A stretch of DNA of 64,000 nt from Echria macrotheca (Eukaryota > Ascomycota > Sordariomycetes > Sordariales > Schizotheciaceae): contig MU839842.1 of assembly GCA_030411725.1 (NCBI GenBank), positions 62,001 through 126,000 on the forward strand, in the 5' to 3' direction. Shown here one piece after another: positions 1 to 9,057 of this stretch. Position 1 is the first letter of the stretch; each line of letters opens with the position of its first letter. The notes under the pieces were generated by a model that did not search any database, was not told the origin of the DNA, and worked only from the letters and a program-made list of their open reading frames with translations. A program made the position numbers and the translations under genes.

Positions 1-1458
1 CACGTTTTCTCCTCGCGGCCTTTCTGGTCTCCAAATACCTGGTCTCTCGACTGCCGGATCACCCCGAGACCTTTACACCTGTTGCTCCCCAATACCTTCC
101 CGAGTACCCTTCAGAATTCCCCACCGAATATCCGGCTGAGTATCTGACTGAATACCCAATTGAGTATCCGACTGAGTTTCCCTCCGAATACCCAAACGTC
201 GTAACAACACAAGACATTGTGCCGTACCAATCATCTTGGCGGCCGGTCGTCATGGATTTTACCGACGACATCCTGAAACCTTTTGAAGACTCAGTGCAAC
301 AAACTCAAAACATCTTATTCAACACATATGGGCCGCTGCTCAAGTCAGGAAATGTGCACCGCAATATAATCAACAAGTTCACTCTCTCAGTCTATGAAGT
401 CCATAAGATGCTTCCCCCCGGAGGTATGCATCCTAATCCCCCACCCGACGCTCCTGCAGAGTTTTCGAAGGTATTAAAATGGATCGCGGATCTTGACACC
501 TGGTTGGCCGATTTCGAGGCAGTCAGATGGGGGCTCAGGGACAGCCCATTCGTGCCTCCCGGAGCAGAAGCCACTGTATTGGCACTGGGGTACATTTATA
601 GCTTCAACGGAGTACTAGGCAGTTTACAGTACGAGGGAATACTGCACGAGACGGATTTTAACTCGACCCATATTGCAGCAGGACGTGTTGCTCGGGGGGT
701 GCTCGACGCGCCGAACAGTCCATGGTTATGGGTGGAGACATTCCGCGATGATCAAATCACACCCTTGGTACAACAACTGGAAGCCTCTGACAAAATCTAT
801 ACCTCCATGCTGCTGCCTGTGGTCGCGTCCTGCATTTCCCAGATCAACAAAACTCGTGAGGCTGCTAAGAACGGTGAACAGTTGGGTATAGTCAAGACTC
901 TGGCGTTCCCCTTAACGAATACGAGACGGCTAATAGTTTTGCAGATGCCCCGTGCCAAAACAAGGAATGGCTCAAGAAAACGTCTCCCCGTTTCATAGAA
1001 GCTGCCACACAAATGTCGCAAAGGCACAAACAGTTCATCAAGTTTCTCGGCGAGGTGCAAGACGTTGATTCCCAACTTGGCTGGGCGCGGTCATCGCTCG
1101 ACGAAGTGCTGTCACATCTTAAGAACATCCAGGAGGAGTACGAGATATCCAGGGAAGAGTACGAGCATCAGACGCCATGGTACGGCCGTCTGTGGGTTCG
1201 GATCGACATTGAGGAGCTTCATCGTGGGTTCTGGTACATGAAGCTCGGCACAGCCAAGGCTGCCCGCCGTGCCTACTTCCGTCTTCGTTACCTCAATGAC
1301 CCCGCGGCTCTGCGGAGATATACTCAAGGTATTGATGCTCCAGGGCCGGACTGGGTGTCACGGAGGCGGTCGAGCAAGAGTGGCTGGGACAGATGGGCGC
1401 CACGAAGACCTTGGTGGATATGATAAGTGCAAGTCTGGCCCTCGGGGAAGTCACATAG
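1..1458 (+). CDS. Hypothetical membrane protein with N-terminal EYPx repeats (5' partial)
   Basis: The frame is open from base 3, so the start lies before the window. About 448 residues are visible. They begin with the end of a hydrophobic segment (FLLAAFLVSKYLV), then eight tandem tetrapeptides of the form E(Y/F)Px at 102-197, then a helical body with no domain I recognise. I place introns at 886-944 (GTATAG, branch GGCTAAT, TTTTGCAG) and 1329-1378 (GTATTG to CAAG). The second has no clear branch site. It is preferred because it gives the tail EWLGQMGATKTLVDMISASL ending at TAG 1456-1458. Without it the frame ends at 1423 in a basic, Trp/Arg-rich tail that looks non-coding. The protein is probably membrane-anchored with a long extramembrane domain; the function is unknown. 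The gene is convergent with the RNase T2 gene, 78 bp away. Confidence 0.6.
102..197 (+). repeat. Eight 12-bp repeats encoding E(Y/F)Px
   Basis: Eight in-frame 12-bp units encode EYPS, EFPT, EYPA, EYLT, EYPI, EYPT, EFPS and EYPN. They lie directly after the hydrophobic segment of the host protein. Units differ by synonymous and conservative changes, so they are old enough to have diverged while keeping the Glu-aromatic-Pro pattern. Confidence 0.9.
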
Positions 1459-1536
1459 AAACCTCAGCCATTTTCACATCTCGTGTCTACAATCAGTAAG
1501 TACCTATATTCGCCCCAGGCTGCATGCATGGGATCC

Positions 1537-2904
1537 TCACAATGCCTGCCAGGTAAGCTGGAGCGACACCGAGTGCGACGTGGTATATACAGTAGCCTGG
1601 GTAGTCCCCGACGGCACCGCCGTTGCGTAAAACGTCGAGCTGCCGGAATACGTAACATGAGTTCCATCGTACGAGAAAACAGTCGCTGTTGACACCGATG
1701 ACGAACATGTCAGTGCGTTGCTTGAGATGGCGCACTTGCCCTTGCTGGACGAGAGGGTAAAGCCGGATCCTAATGACTATCATCAGTACACACGATGGAA
1801 ACCAAGTAGATAGTAGGACTTACCGCTCGGCGTAGCCGTAAAGGTAGCACACGTTCCGGATGTGTACCATGTTCCGGCACTGATGATGCATCCCTTCTGG
1901 GTTCCGCTAGTCACGACGTTCAGGTACCCGCTGCCAGACGGCGCAGTTCCGCCACCACCGCCACCGGTTGGTGATGCGGCAGGTGAGGACGTCGAGACCG
2001 TGGGGGTGGAGGTGGTGCCGCCGGGTTTGGGCAAGTATTTGATGCCGGACGACGGGCAAGTAGACCCGGAGCCGACAGGTGTAGTAGGGATAAAAGTGCC
2101 ACTCTGGACGGAGCCTCGGACGTTATAGTGGTACCACAGCTCATCAAGCTCATTGTTGGAATTGCAGTTGACAGTGACGGAAAATCCGAACTGAGCCGTC
2201 AGCGCGGCTTCGATGGCCGAGAGCGTGTAGGTCGCTGTCGAGGAGGGCACGATGCCAGCGCCGGCCAGCCACGAGTAAGACGGAAGTCCCTGGAACAGGC
2301 TCACAGTGCGCACGAAGAAGTCGACGGCTTCCTGTGTCGGCTGGTAGCCCGAATAGCACGAGGGACGCAGCGTGCTGATGCAGGTGCCGTGCTTGGCCCA
2401 TTCATGCTCCCAGAAGGACTCATCGGTGCCCGAGTTGGTTTTCCAGTACGTCTGCATATACGACAGCGTTGAAGGTGCTGCGGCCTGCAGAATCTGTGTG
2501 ATGTTGGTGTAGGCGCGGGACGCATCACAGCTTGAGTCAAACGTGCCGTCGCCTTCACATGTTAGTGTTGATCCTATGCTTTTAACCCATCAAGCATGCA
2601 GGCCGACTTACAGTGATCTGGCCTGGGATCGGATTAGTCAAGGTTCATATTGTGATGGAACGGGAGAAGCTTACCACAACCCATGGATCGTCCACGAATT
2701 CGACGGTCCAGTGGCAGGATTTGTGTCCCAGAACTGCGTCTGCAGCATGTGGCCGCCCGGATAGTTGAGACAACATGTATCGTACGAAGTGGTGTTGTGA
2801 CAGCTAACTGGGGCGCTGGCCGAGCAGGTGACGGAACTGGCAAGCGCCCAGCTGGCGCCCGCAGCGAAAAGAAACAAATACCGGGCTGCCATCGCGGATG
2901 TCAT
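1537..2904 (-). CDS. Secreted ribonuclease T2 with C-terminal extension
   Basis: A 400-aa RNase T2 family enzyme (RNA endonuclease, 2',3'-cyclic phosphate mechanism), secreted or vacuolar. The N-terminus is hydrophobic (YLFLFAAGASWALA), consistent with a signal peptide. Both catalytic motifs are present: CAS1 as WTIHGLWPDHCDGTF (about residues 70-84) and CAS2 as FWEHEWAKHGTC (about 126-137), with many paired Cys. A Ser/Thr/Pro linker with a run of six Gly follows, then a C-terminal domain of about 110 residues like that of Rny1-type fungal enzymes. Exons are 2904-2675, 2622-2612, 2552-1824 and 1769-1537. The second exon is 11 nt and supplies the PDH of CAS1; without it that motif is broken. 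All introns are GT-AG, and branch-like sequences are seen in the first two (GACTAAT, CACTAAC). Confidence 0.92.
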
Positions 2905-4325
2905 CTGACAGACGGGAGCTTTCTGCAGAAGACGGGCACAGAGAGCTTCGGACTATCCTGGAATTGCGCTCACTAGAATCCGGATGATATTAAAGACTTA
3001 GCCAAGTTCGCCAAGGCGGATCGGCCCGGCTATATATCTACATAGCCATCACATCTCGGTATGTGGATTATAATGTAAGAAATCAATTAAGGAGACCCCC
3101 GAGGTTTATCGGTAGACGTGTATCCCTACACCCATTGGTATGAGTGGAGGGTAACATCGTGGTCGGCTCGTGGCTGTCAGACATGTCAATAGTCGCAAGC
3201 TATCAATCGAACGTGGTTGGTCGGAGGCTTGCGAATGGTTGGACGGCTTCCCGTTCCAGGTTGAGGCGGGTATCCACTGCAGTGTTTCCAGTGCCGCCAT
3301 GTCGATCCCGGTGTCCCAATAGGGGAGGTGGAGGGTTTCCCAGATGGCGGCAGGCAATGAAATCTAGCATCTGCAAGGGGCATGCCGCCCTCGCAGCAGG
3401 CATGTATGTGCCTTGGAAACCAACTTCCAAGCTACCGTTCGCTGGTCCATGTAAGGTATCCTCAAAGGGGACCACGTGTATGACAATTAGATTCGGAATT
3501 TCGGAATACCCACTGGTGTGTGTACCGTCGATCATTTGCGGGGGCAACCCCCGTGCAATTTGGGCTGGCCACTGATAACCCGTTGCCTTCCAACGTGGTA
3601 AATACAGTTTGTTAGAGCCGGAAACGGCAGGTGGTCCACCGCCTTTGTTACGTCCGGTCCTGCGTCGATGTGAGGTACCCGAACGCGATATACTGCATTA
3701 TTCGCCAACCATCGTTCAGATTAGGGGCGAAGAGGGTTTGCAGACCTCACGAACACGTGCGCGTCTTAGACTACCTACACCAAGCGGATGGCGCATGTAC
3801 AACCCCACGGAACTTTTAAATGCTAGCAGGATATATCTTCAGGGGTATCTAACGGAAGCTTTCACAGAAACTCAAGTAAGGTAGGTTCTCACATCCAAAA
3901 GACCACCTAACCTGTTAAGGAGTACCGGGTTACTGCATGTGGGATGGTTCAGTTGTGGGGGCCACCGCTGCTCCCAAGATGATAGAGCCTGGGATCTCTC
4001 ACCCTTTTACATAAATCCACTATCAACCACTCCGGGTATCAGTGCGGAAAACTGGACTTATTGGGCTCTACATGCTGAGGGTGTGCGGCCTGGTGGGTAT
4101 GGCCTCCTCTCTGTCTTCGCCTGCATTCGCGTTACCCACTCCCTTACTTGGCCACCATTGTTCCTTGTCCAGGAGACATGGGTCGTATCGTCGCATCGGA
4201 AGGCGTCCAACATCTGGAGGGCAGTGAACCGATTTGTGATGCACCTGGATTAAAGACCGGAATACCACATCTTCCCAAATCAATGACATATTGAAACAGA
4301 TATATACAGATAAAAACTTGGTATC
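2905..4325. other. Intergenic, no gene supported
   Basis: About 1.4 kb between the 5' end of the RNase T2 gene and the 3' end of the P450 gene. Open frames here are short, lack known motifs, and do not join into a longer protein at consensus splice sites. I saw no repeat or RNA gene. Confidence 0.6.
3031..3036 (-). promoter_or_regulatory. TATA box candidate for the RNase T2 gene
   Basis: TATATA lies about 127 bp upstream of the RNase T2 ATG. The identification rests on sequence and position only. Confidence 0.35.
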
Positions 4326-5990
4326 TCAAACTCCAGTTTTCGCCGGCCAAGCCGTCCTCCTCTTCGCCGTGACATACAGATTTAGCGGCCGAATCAGCTG
4401 AAACTCCGGGTCATACTCAATCGCCTCGAGACCTTGCCTCGTGAAGCGGTACCTCCACACCAGCTCCGACAACAACACCTTGACTTCGAGCAGCGCAAAG
4501 TTAAACCCAATACATCCGCGTGCGCCAGTCGCAAAGGGGATGTAAGCTCCGCGGTGCCGGTTCTCGGCCGGCTCCAGCCATCGGTCCGGATCGAACTGGA
4601 ACGGATCATGCCACACATCGGGGTTGGTATGGATCGCATACAGCGCCGAGATGATCACCGCGTCAGCGGGCAGCCGATAACCGCCAGGAAGCACCACATC
4701 GGTCTTGGTCGTCCGCCCGGGCTGGAACGAGGCATTGTGCAGCCTCTGCGTCTCCTTAACATAGCGGTCGAGATACGGCAGCCCATGAGCAAAATCGGGC
4801 GTCCACTCCATGTCAGGCGTGTACCCATAGTCAACGAGCTCCTGCACCAGCCGGTCCTGCGTCCCTGGGTACGTCACCATACAGTAGATGAGCCATGACA
4901 AAAGCGCGGAGGTGGTGGTGTATCCGGCGCCCGTGACGACGATCATGTTGGCGAGCAGCAGGCCCTTGGGGAAGTGTTCGCCCTTCTCGTCGACCGCGTT
5001 GACGAGGTAGTCGGCCACGCATGATGCGCGCAGCGCCGCTTCGGCCATGGGAAGGTCGGCGATGCCGGATGAGGGCGCTGCGTCCACGGCCTCTTGGAGC
5101 TGCCCGTAGACGGTGCGCTGCACCTCGCGCAATCGGGCGGCGTCGCCGAAAGGGAGGACGCGGTACCACTCGCCGCGGGCCGTGACCTTCTTGTTGAGCG
5201 ACAGAAGGAGGACAATGTTCTTGGCCACCTCGTTCATGGGTGAATCGACGCTCTTGAAGTGGCCCCAGTCGGTGCCGAGGGCGAACTTGCCGATGGTCTG
5301 CGACGCCAGCTTGACCATGTACTGATACACGTTCCAGGCCTCGCCGCGGCTGTCGAGCTCGTCAAAGACAGAAAACGACGAGCGAACGCACTCCTGCATC
5401 AGCGGCGTGTAGTGGCGCACCGCCTTAGGCCCCATGGCCGGGGGCAAGTACTTGTGGGCCAATCGCCAGTTCTCCGTCTCGGTGTCGCCGATGAAAATGG
5501 CCGTGTTGTCCTTGATGCCCCAGAGTGGGTGCGCCTCGTTGATCTTTTTGGTGAAGTAGATGCTCTCGGTCAGACACGCCAGCGCTGCCTCGGGGCTGTT
5601 GCAGAGATAGTTGACCTTGCCCATGTTTGTCGTCTTGATGACAGAGCCGTATTTTTGGAAGAGTCGGTGGTGGTTACCGAGGTGGTCTGGGAAGATCTCG
5701 TAGTAGCTGCCGACCAGCGGGAGGCCGGCTGGACCTTGTGGTTCCTGTACCGGCCGCCCATCGACACGGCACCCGACCGGGCCGGTAGCTGCGAGGACCT
5801 CGCTGACATCCCCGAGGCGCTGATCGTCGCTTTCATCGGGGCCGTGGAAGCTGAGGCCCGCTGGGACTGCCACGTGAAGCGCCAGCCCTACGGCCTTTTT
5901 GAGGTCCTCGAGCCTCCACTTCGGGTCCACTGCTACCGCCTGTGCCGTCGATACGTCATCGCCAACGAGATAAAAACTTTGTGATGCCAT
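4326..5990 (-). CDS. Cytochrome P450 monooxygenase with unusual N-terminal domain
   Basis: A 554-aa intronless P450. It shows the heme-binding loop FATGARGCIG (Cys near 492), the K-helix ExxR in KETQRLHN (near 413), the FDPDRW meander and an I-helix TGAGYTTTS (near 352). The usual N-terminal membrane anchor is absent. Instead about 90 residues, starting MASQSFYLVGDDVSTAQA, precede the proline-rich GPAGLPLVGSYYEIFPDHLG segment where the P450 fold begins. This leader looks like a small alpha/beta (possibly ubiquitin-like) domain; that reading is inference. Head-to-head across 800 bp is a cytochrome b5-b5 reductase fusion, a natural electron donor, so the two probably act together. The substrate cannot be told. 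The long leader and missing anchor suggest a soluble enzyme or one recruited to the membrane by its partner. Confidence 0.93.
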   Translation of the reverse strand: MASQSFYLVGDDVSTAQAVAVDPKWRLEDLKKAVGLALHVAVPAGLSFHGPDESDDQRLGDVSEVLAATGPVGCRVDGRPVQEPQGPAGLPLVGSYYEIFPDHLGNHHRLFQKYGSVIKTTNMGKVNYLCNSPEAALACLTESIYFTKKINEAHPLWGIKDNTAIFIGDTETENWRLAHKYLPPAMGPKAVRHYTPLMQECVRSSFSVFDELDSRGEAWNVYQYMVKLASQTIGKFALGTDWGHFKSVDSPMNEVAKNIVLLLSLNKKVTARGEWYRVLPFGDAARLREVQRTVYGQLQEAVDAAPSSGIADLPMAEAALRASCVADYLVNAVDEKGEHFPKGLLLANMIVVTGAGYTTTSALLSWLIYCMVTYPGTQDRLVQELVDYGYTPDMEWTPDFAHGLPYLDRYVKETQRLHNASFQPGRTTKTDVVLPGGYRLPADAVIISALYAIHTNPDVWHDPFQFDPDRWLEPAENRHRGAYIPFATGARGCIGFNFALLEVKVLLSELVWRYRFTRQGLEAIEYDPEFQLIRPLNLYVTAKRRTAWPAKTGV

Positions 5991-6790
5991 TATGAGGGTG
6001 AATGGGAGATGGGAATGTGATTGTGCTTTTCTTTCCGTGATGAGACGGCCATGGTGTCAGTCTGATATACGTCAAACTCTGGTTTTGCGTGCCGTCGATG
6101 CAAAGTTCGGATCTCTCGGTAGGCCGTGGATGAAGACGAAAGCCATTCCGAGGCATCTTGGTGTTTTCTCCGTAGTGGAGCAGCCTTGTCGGCATGAAAC
6201 CATAACTGCGGGTCGCCGGGGCCGCATCAAGTGACATCGCGCCTCTCTTATCTCCGTTTTTTCTTGGAGCCGATCGTCAGAAAGCAGATAGCAATTGTGA
6301 TCCCACTCGCGCGTGCCGTCCTCGCGGTAGTTGCTGCAAGTCATTGCTCACAGGAACGGCAAGATCGGCACGAATGCATATCCACTCCTCCACCTGCCCC
6401 CATCCACAGGTGCATCTACGCGGCTTCCTCGCAGTTCTAACTGGACCCGACTTCGGGGCTGCAGATGGCCATGGGCGTGATCACCGTTGTCAAGTCGACA
6501 GAATCGTTACCGAATATTGTCCGAAGACCGGAACCAACGGACTTCAAGCCTTCGAAAATGTCCTGGGGTCATGCAGAGGCGTGGGAACCGGAAAGCGTAT
6601 ACGAAAGCTAGAGGTTAAAAACTCGGACTTTGGCCCGGTGCCGAGACAATCAAGGGAAGCTTTGATCGGAGAATTCTCGCAAGTCGATATTTCAAGGAAC
6701 TAATCTTACCACTCGTTTACAGTCTTTTTATTTTATTGAGATTACTCGCTTTCTTTCACCTCTCTAAACCCATTGACTTTGTTGGCTGCG
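5991..6790. promoter_or_regulatory. Shared divergent promoter of P450 and b5/b5-reductase genes
   Basis: 800 bp between two divergent start codons, with no coding potential I can support. The head-to-head layout suggests co-regulation. I did not identify a specific operator. Confidence 0.5.
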
Positions 6791-8302
6791 ATGGATACCA
6801 TAAACTCGATGACGTCAATCACATTTACCCCCCTGGACGTCCAAAAACACAACAAACCCAACGACGTCTGGCTCATTTTGCACAACAAAGTCTACGATGT
6901 GACTGCGTACCTGCAGGATCACCCAGGCGGCGACATAATCCTCAAAGAAGTAGCCGGCACAGACGCTACCGAGGCCTTTGAAGAGGTCGGGCACTCCGCG
7001 GAGGCCAACGACGAGCTGGATAAGTTGTTGATCGGGCACCTGGCCGAGGAGCACCATGTCGACGCGGTAGAGGTGTTCCGTCCTGTATTCGCCAAGGTGG
7101 CCCAGCAGGCCGCCATCGTGGTTCCGTCGAAAAAGGGGTTAGGGCCCAGCCGCCGTCAGAAACTCCTCTTGCGCGGTGCACTCGGACTTGGCCTTGCTAC
7201 TGGCGTGATGCTCTACACAAACAATGCCAATTCCAGTCAACTTCGTCAACACATCATGTCGGTACTCCCACGGTTCTCGCGAGTCCTTCCCTTATCCTCG
7301 TCGCCCTCCTCCTTCTGGACAGGCTTCGGGATCGCCAGCGTGGCCGAGGTGGCCCTGTCGGTGGCGGTGGCGGTCTGGGCCTGGTCGAAGCTGGATGTCC
7401 AGGAAGACTTCACGCACTACGCGGCACGTCGGGAGGCGCGCGCTTCGGCGGCGATCGGCCCTGATACCCGCAAGCCGGCGACGACGCGAATGACTTTGGT
7501 GACCCGCGCGAAGAACACAACTGTCTCAGCAAACCCCAGCACCGGCGTCCTCAGCCCCAAAGACTGGCGGCCATTCAAGCTGGTGCGCAAGACCTTGGTG
7601 TCGCCCAACGTGTATCGGCTCGTTTTTACGTTGCCACGGCCCGATGCCGTGTTGGGCCTACCGATCGGCCAGCACGTGGCCCTGCGGGCAACGCTGGCAA
7701 GCGGAGAGACTGTGTCGCGATCCTACACCCCCGTCAGCAACGACAACGACCGGGGTAGGATCGAGCTGCTCATCAAGGTGTACCAGGGCGGCCGCATGAC
7801 GCAGCATTTGGCCGCCCTTCCCGTGGGCGGCACTATCGACATGCGAGGACCCAAAGGTGCTATGCGCTACTCGCCCACTTACGCACGGAGAATCGGCATG
7901 ATCGCGGGCGGCACCGGAATCACGCCCATGTTCCAACTCATCCGGGCCGTGTGCGAGGACGAGACGGACGATACCTCGATCAGCTTGATCTACGCCAACA
8001 ACACCGAGGACGATATCCTGCTCCGTCAAGAACTTGATGGCTTTGCGTTGCAGTGTCCTCACAAGTTTCGGGTGTATTACGTGGTCACTCGCCCGCTCCG
8101 ACCTGACACGTGGACCGGCGGCGTAGGCTTCGTTACCGCCGAGGCCATTCGCGAGCATCTGCCAGGCCCGGACGCCGATACAAAGGCACTTCTCTGTGGA
8201 CCGCCGCCCATGATTGCAGCGATGACCAAGACACTTGTCGGTCTGGGTTTCGAGGCCCCTGGCGCCATGTCCCGAGCAACTGACCAGGTGTTTTTGTTTT
8301 AG
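6791..8302 (+). CDS. Cytochrome b5 - NADH-cytochrome b5 reductase fusion, membrane protein
   Basis: A 503-aa fusion flavohemoprotein. An N-terminal cytochrome b5 domain carries both heme ligands (HPGGDII near residue 45 and GHS near 66). Two hydrophobic segments follow: LLLRGALGLGLATGVMLYT, and a second near residue 178 ending in VALSVAVAVWAW. Then comes a ferredoxin-reductase module with FAD-binding RSYTPVS (near 309), NAD-binding GGTGITPM (near 373) and CGPPPM (near 469). It would pass electrons from NADH through FAD to the fused heme and on to a partner such as the divergent P450. The ATG at 6791 is the first in frame; upstream in-frame codons have none. No introns are needed. Three-domain fusions like this, next to a P450, suggest a self-contained redox chain rather than general ER b5 function. 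Confidence 0.93.
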   Translation: MDTINSMTSITFTPLDVQKHNKPNDVWLILHNKVYDVTAYLQDHPGGDIILKEVAGTDATEAFEEVGHSAEANDELDKLLIGHLAEEHHVDAVEVFRPVFAKVAQQAAIVVPSKKGLGPSRRQKLLLRGALGLGLATGVMLYTNNANSSQLRQHIMSVLPRFSRVLPLSSSPSSFWTGFGIASVAEVALSVAVAVWAWSKLDVQEDFTHYAARREARASAAIGPDTRKPATTRMTLVTRAKNTTVSANPSTGVLSPKDWRPFKLVRKTLVSPNVYRLVFTLPRPDAVLGLPIGQHVALRATLASGETVSRSYTPVSNDNDRGRIELLIKVYQGGRMTQHLAALPVGGTIDMRGPKGAMRYSPTYARRIGMIAGGTGITPMFQLIRAVCEDETDDTSISLIYANNTEDDILLRQELDGFALQCPHKFRVYYVVTRPLRPDTWTGGVGFVTAEAIREHLPGPDADTKALLCGPPPMIAAMTKTLVGLGFEAPGAMSRATDQVFLF

Positions 8303-9057
8303 CATTCCTATATCATAGCCCAGATAAGCCATATAGACTGCAAAATAAACCTTCATGTACCAAGACTGTGTTGCGTATCGTGTCCCTGGGTGCAGTTGGA
8401 TGAATCCTAGTTCTGGTGACTGGTGCTTGACTCCTGATGGCATATCACTTGGCCGCTGCTTCTCGGTTTGCCGACGATACATGTGCCGCATTCATCAGCA
8501 CGCTATATTGTAGAAACACCTCTCTCTTTCCGAATCTCTTATGTGTTGGCCTTCATCCCGTCATTCGTGGTTGGTGGAGGGAGTTGACGAATGCAGTCGT
8601 GGATCCCAGTCAAAATAGGGGGCGGCTCCCATGGCATGCCGCATTGTTTTCTTGGCAGCCAGTGGCTCTCATGGGTCCGGACTGGCACAAGGTGTCACAA
8701 CCGGTTTCTAACAGAGAGTTCCCGAGGATACCGAAGTCCGAAGTGCCGGTATCCGGCGCCACCGGGGTGGGCCCGTTTCCGTGGGCCGGAAGGTCCGGCC
8801 CCACAGTCCCACAGACCTCACGTGAGTCCGACTGCCGCTCCCGCCGTGTCGGCCGAGCTGCCGAAGTCCCCACTGCTGGGTAGGATGGACTCCATTCTAG
8901 TTCACTGCGGCTTTGATGCGGATTTGTGTGGGTGAGGGTCTTGCTGACAGGAGTGTGTATATATATATGAAATGAACTCAGGAATCAAGAATGCCGAGAA
9001 GACATCTTTCTCATGAAATATCCATCATCTTTACCAGATCACAAGACGAAAAACAAA
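8303..9057. other. Intergenic with TATA-like tract
   Basis: No gene supported. An 11-bp alternating TA tract at 8958-8968 lies 45-90 bp upstream of the two candidate starts of the next gene and is a likely TATA element. Confidence 0.5.

Noticed and set aside
1329..1423. Ending the first gene at 1423
   Set aside because: The tail would be Arg/Trp-rich and non-conserved in character; a 50-nt intron gives a regular helical end at 1458, although it lacks a good branch site.
7658..8491. 277-codon minus-strand frame over the b5 reductase
   Set aside because: Antisense shadow of a gene with clear FAD and NAD motifs.
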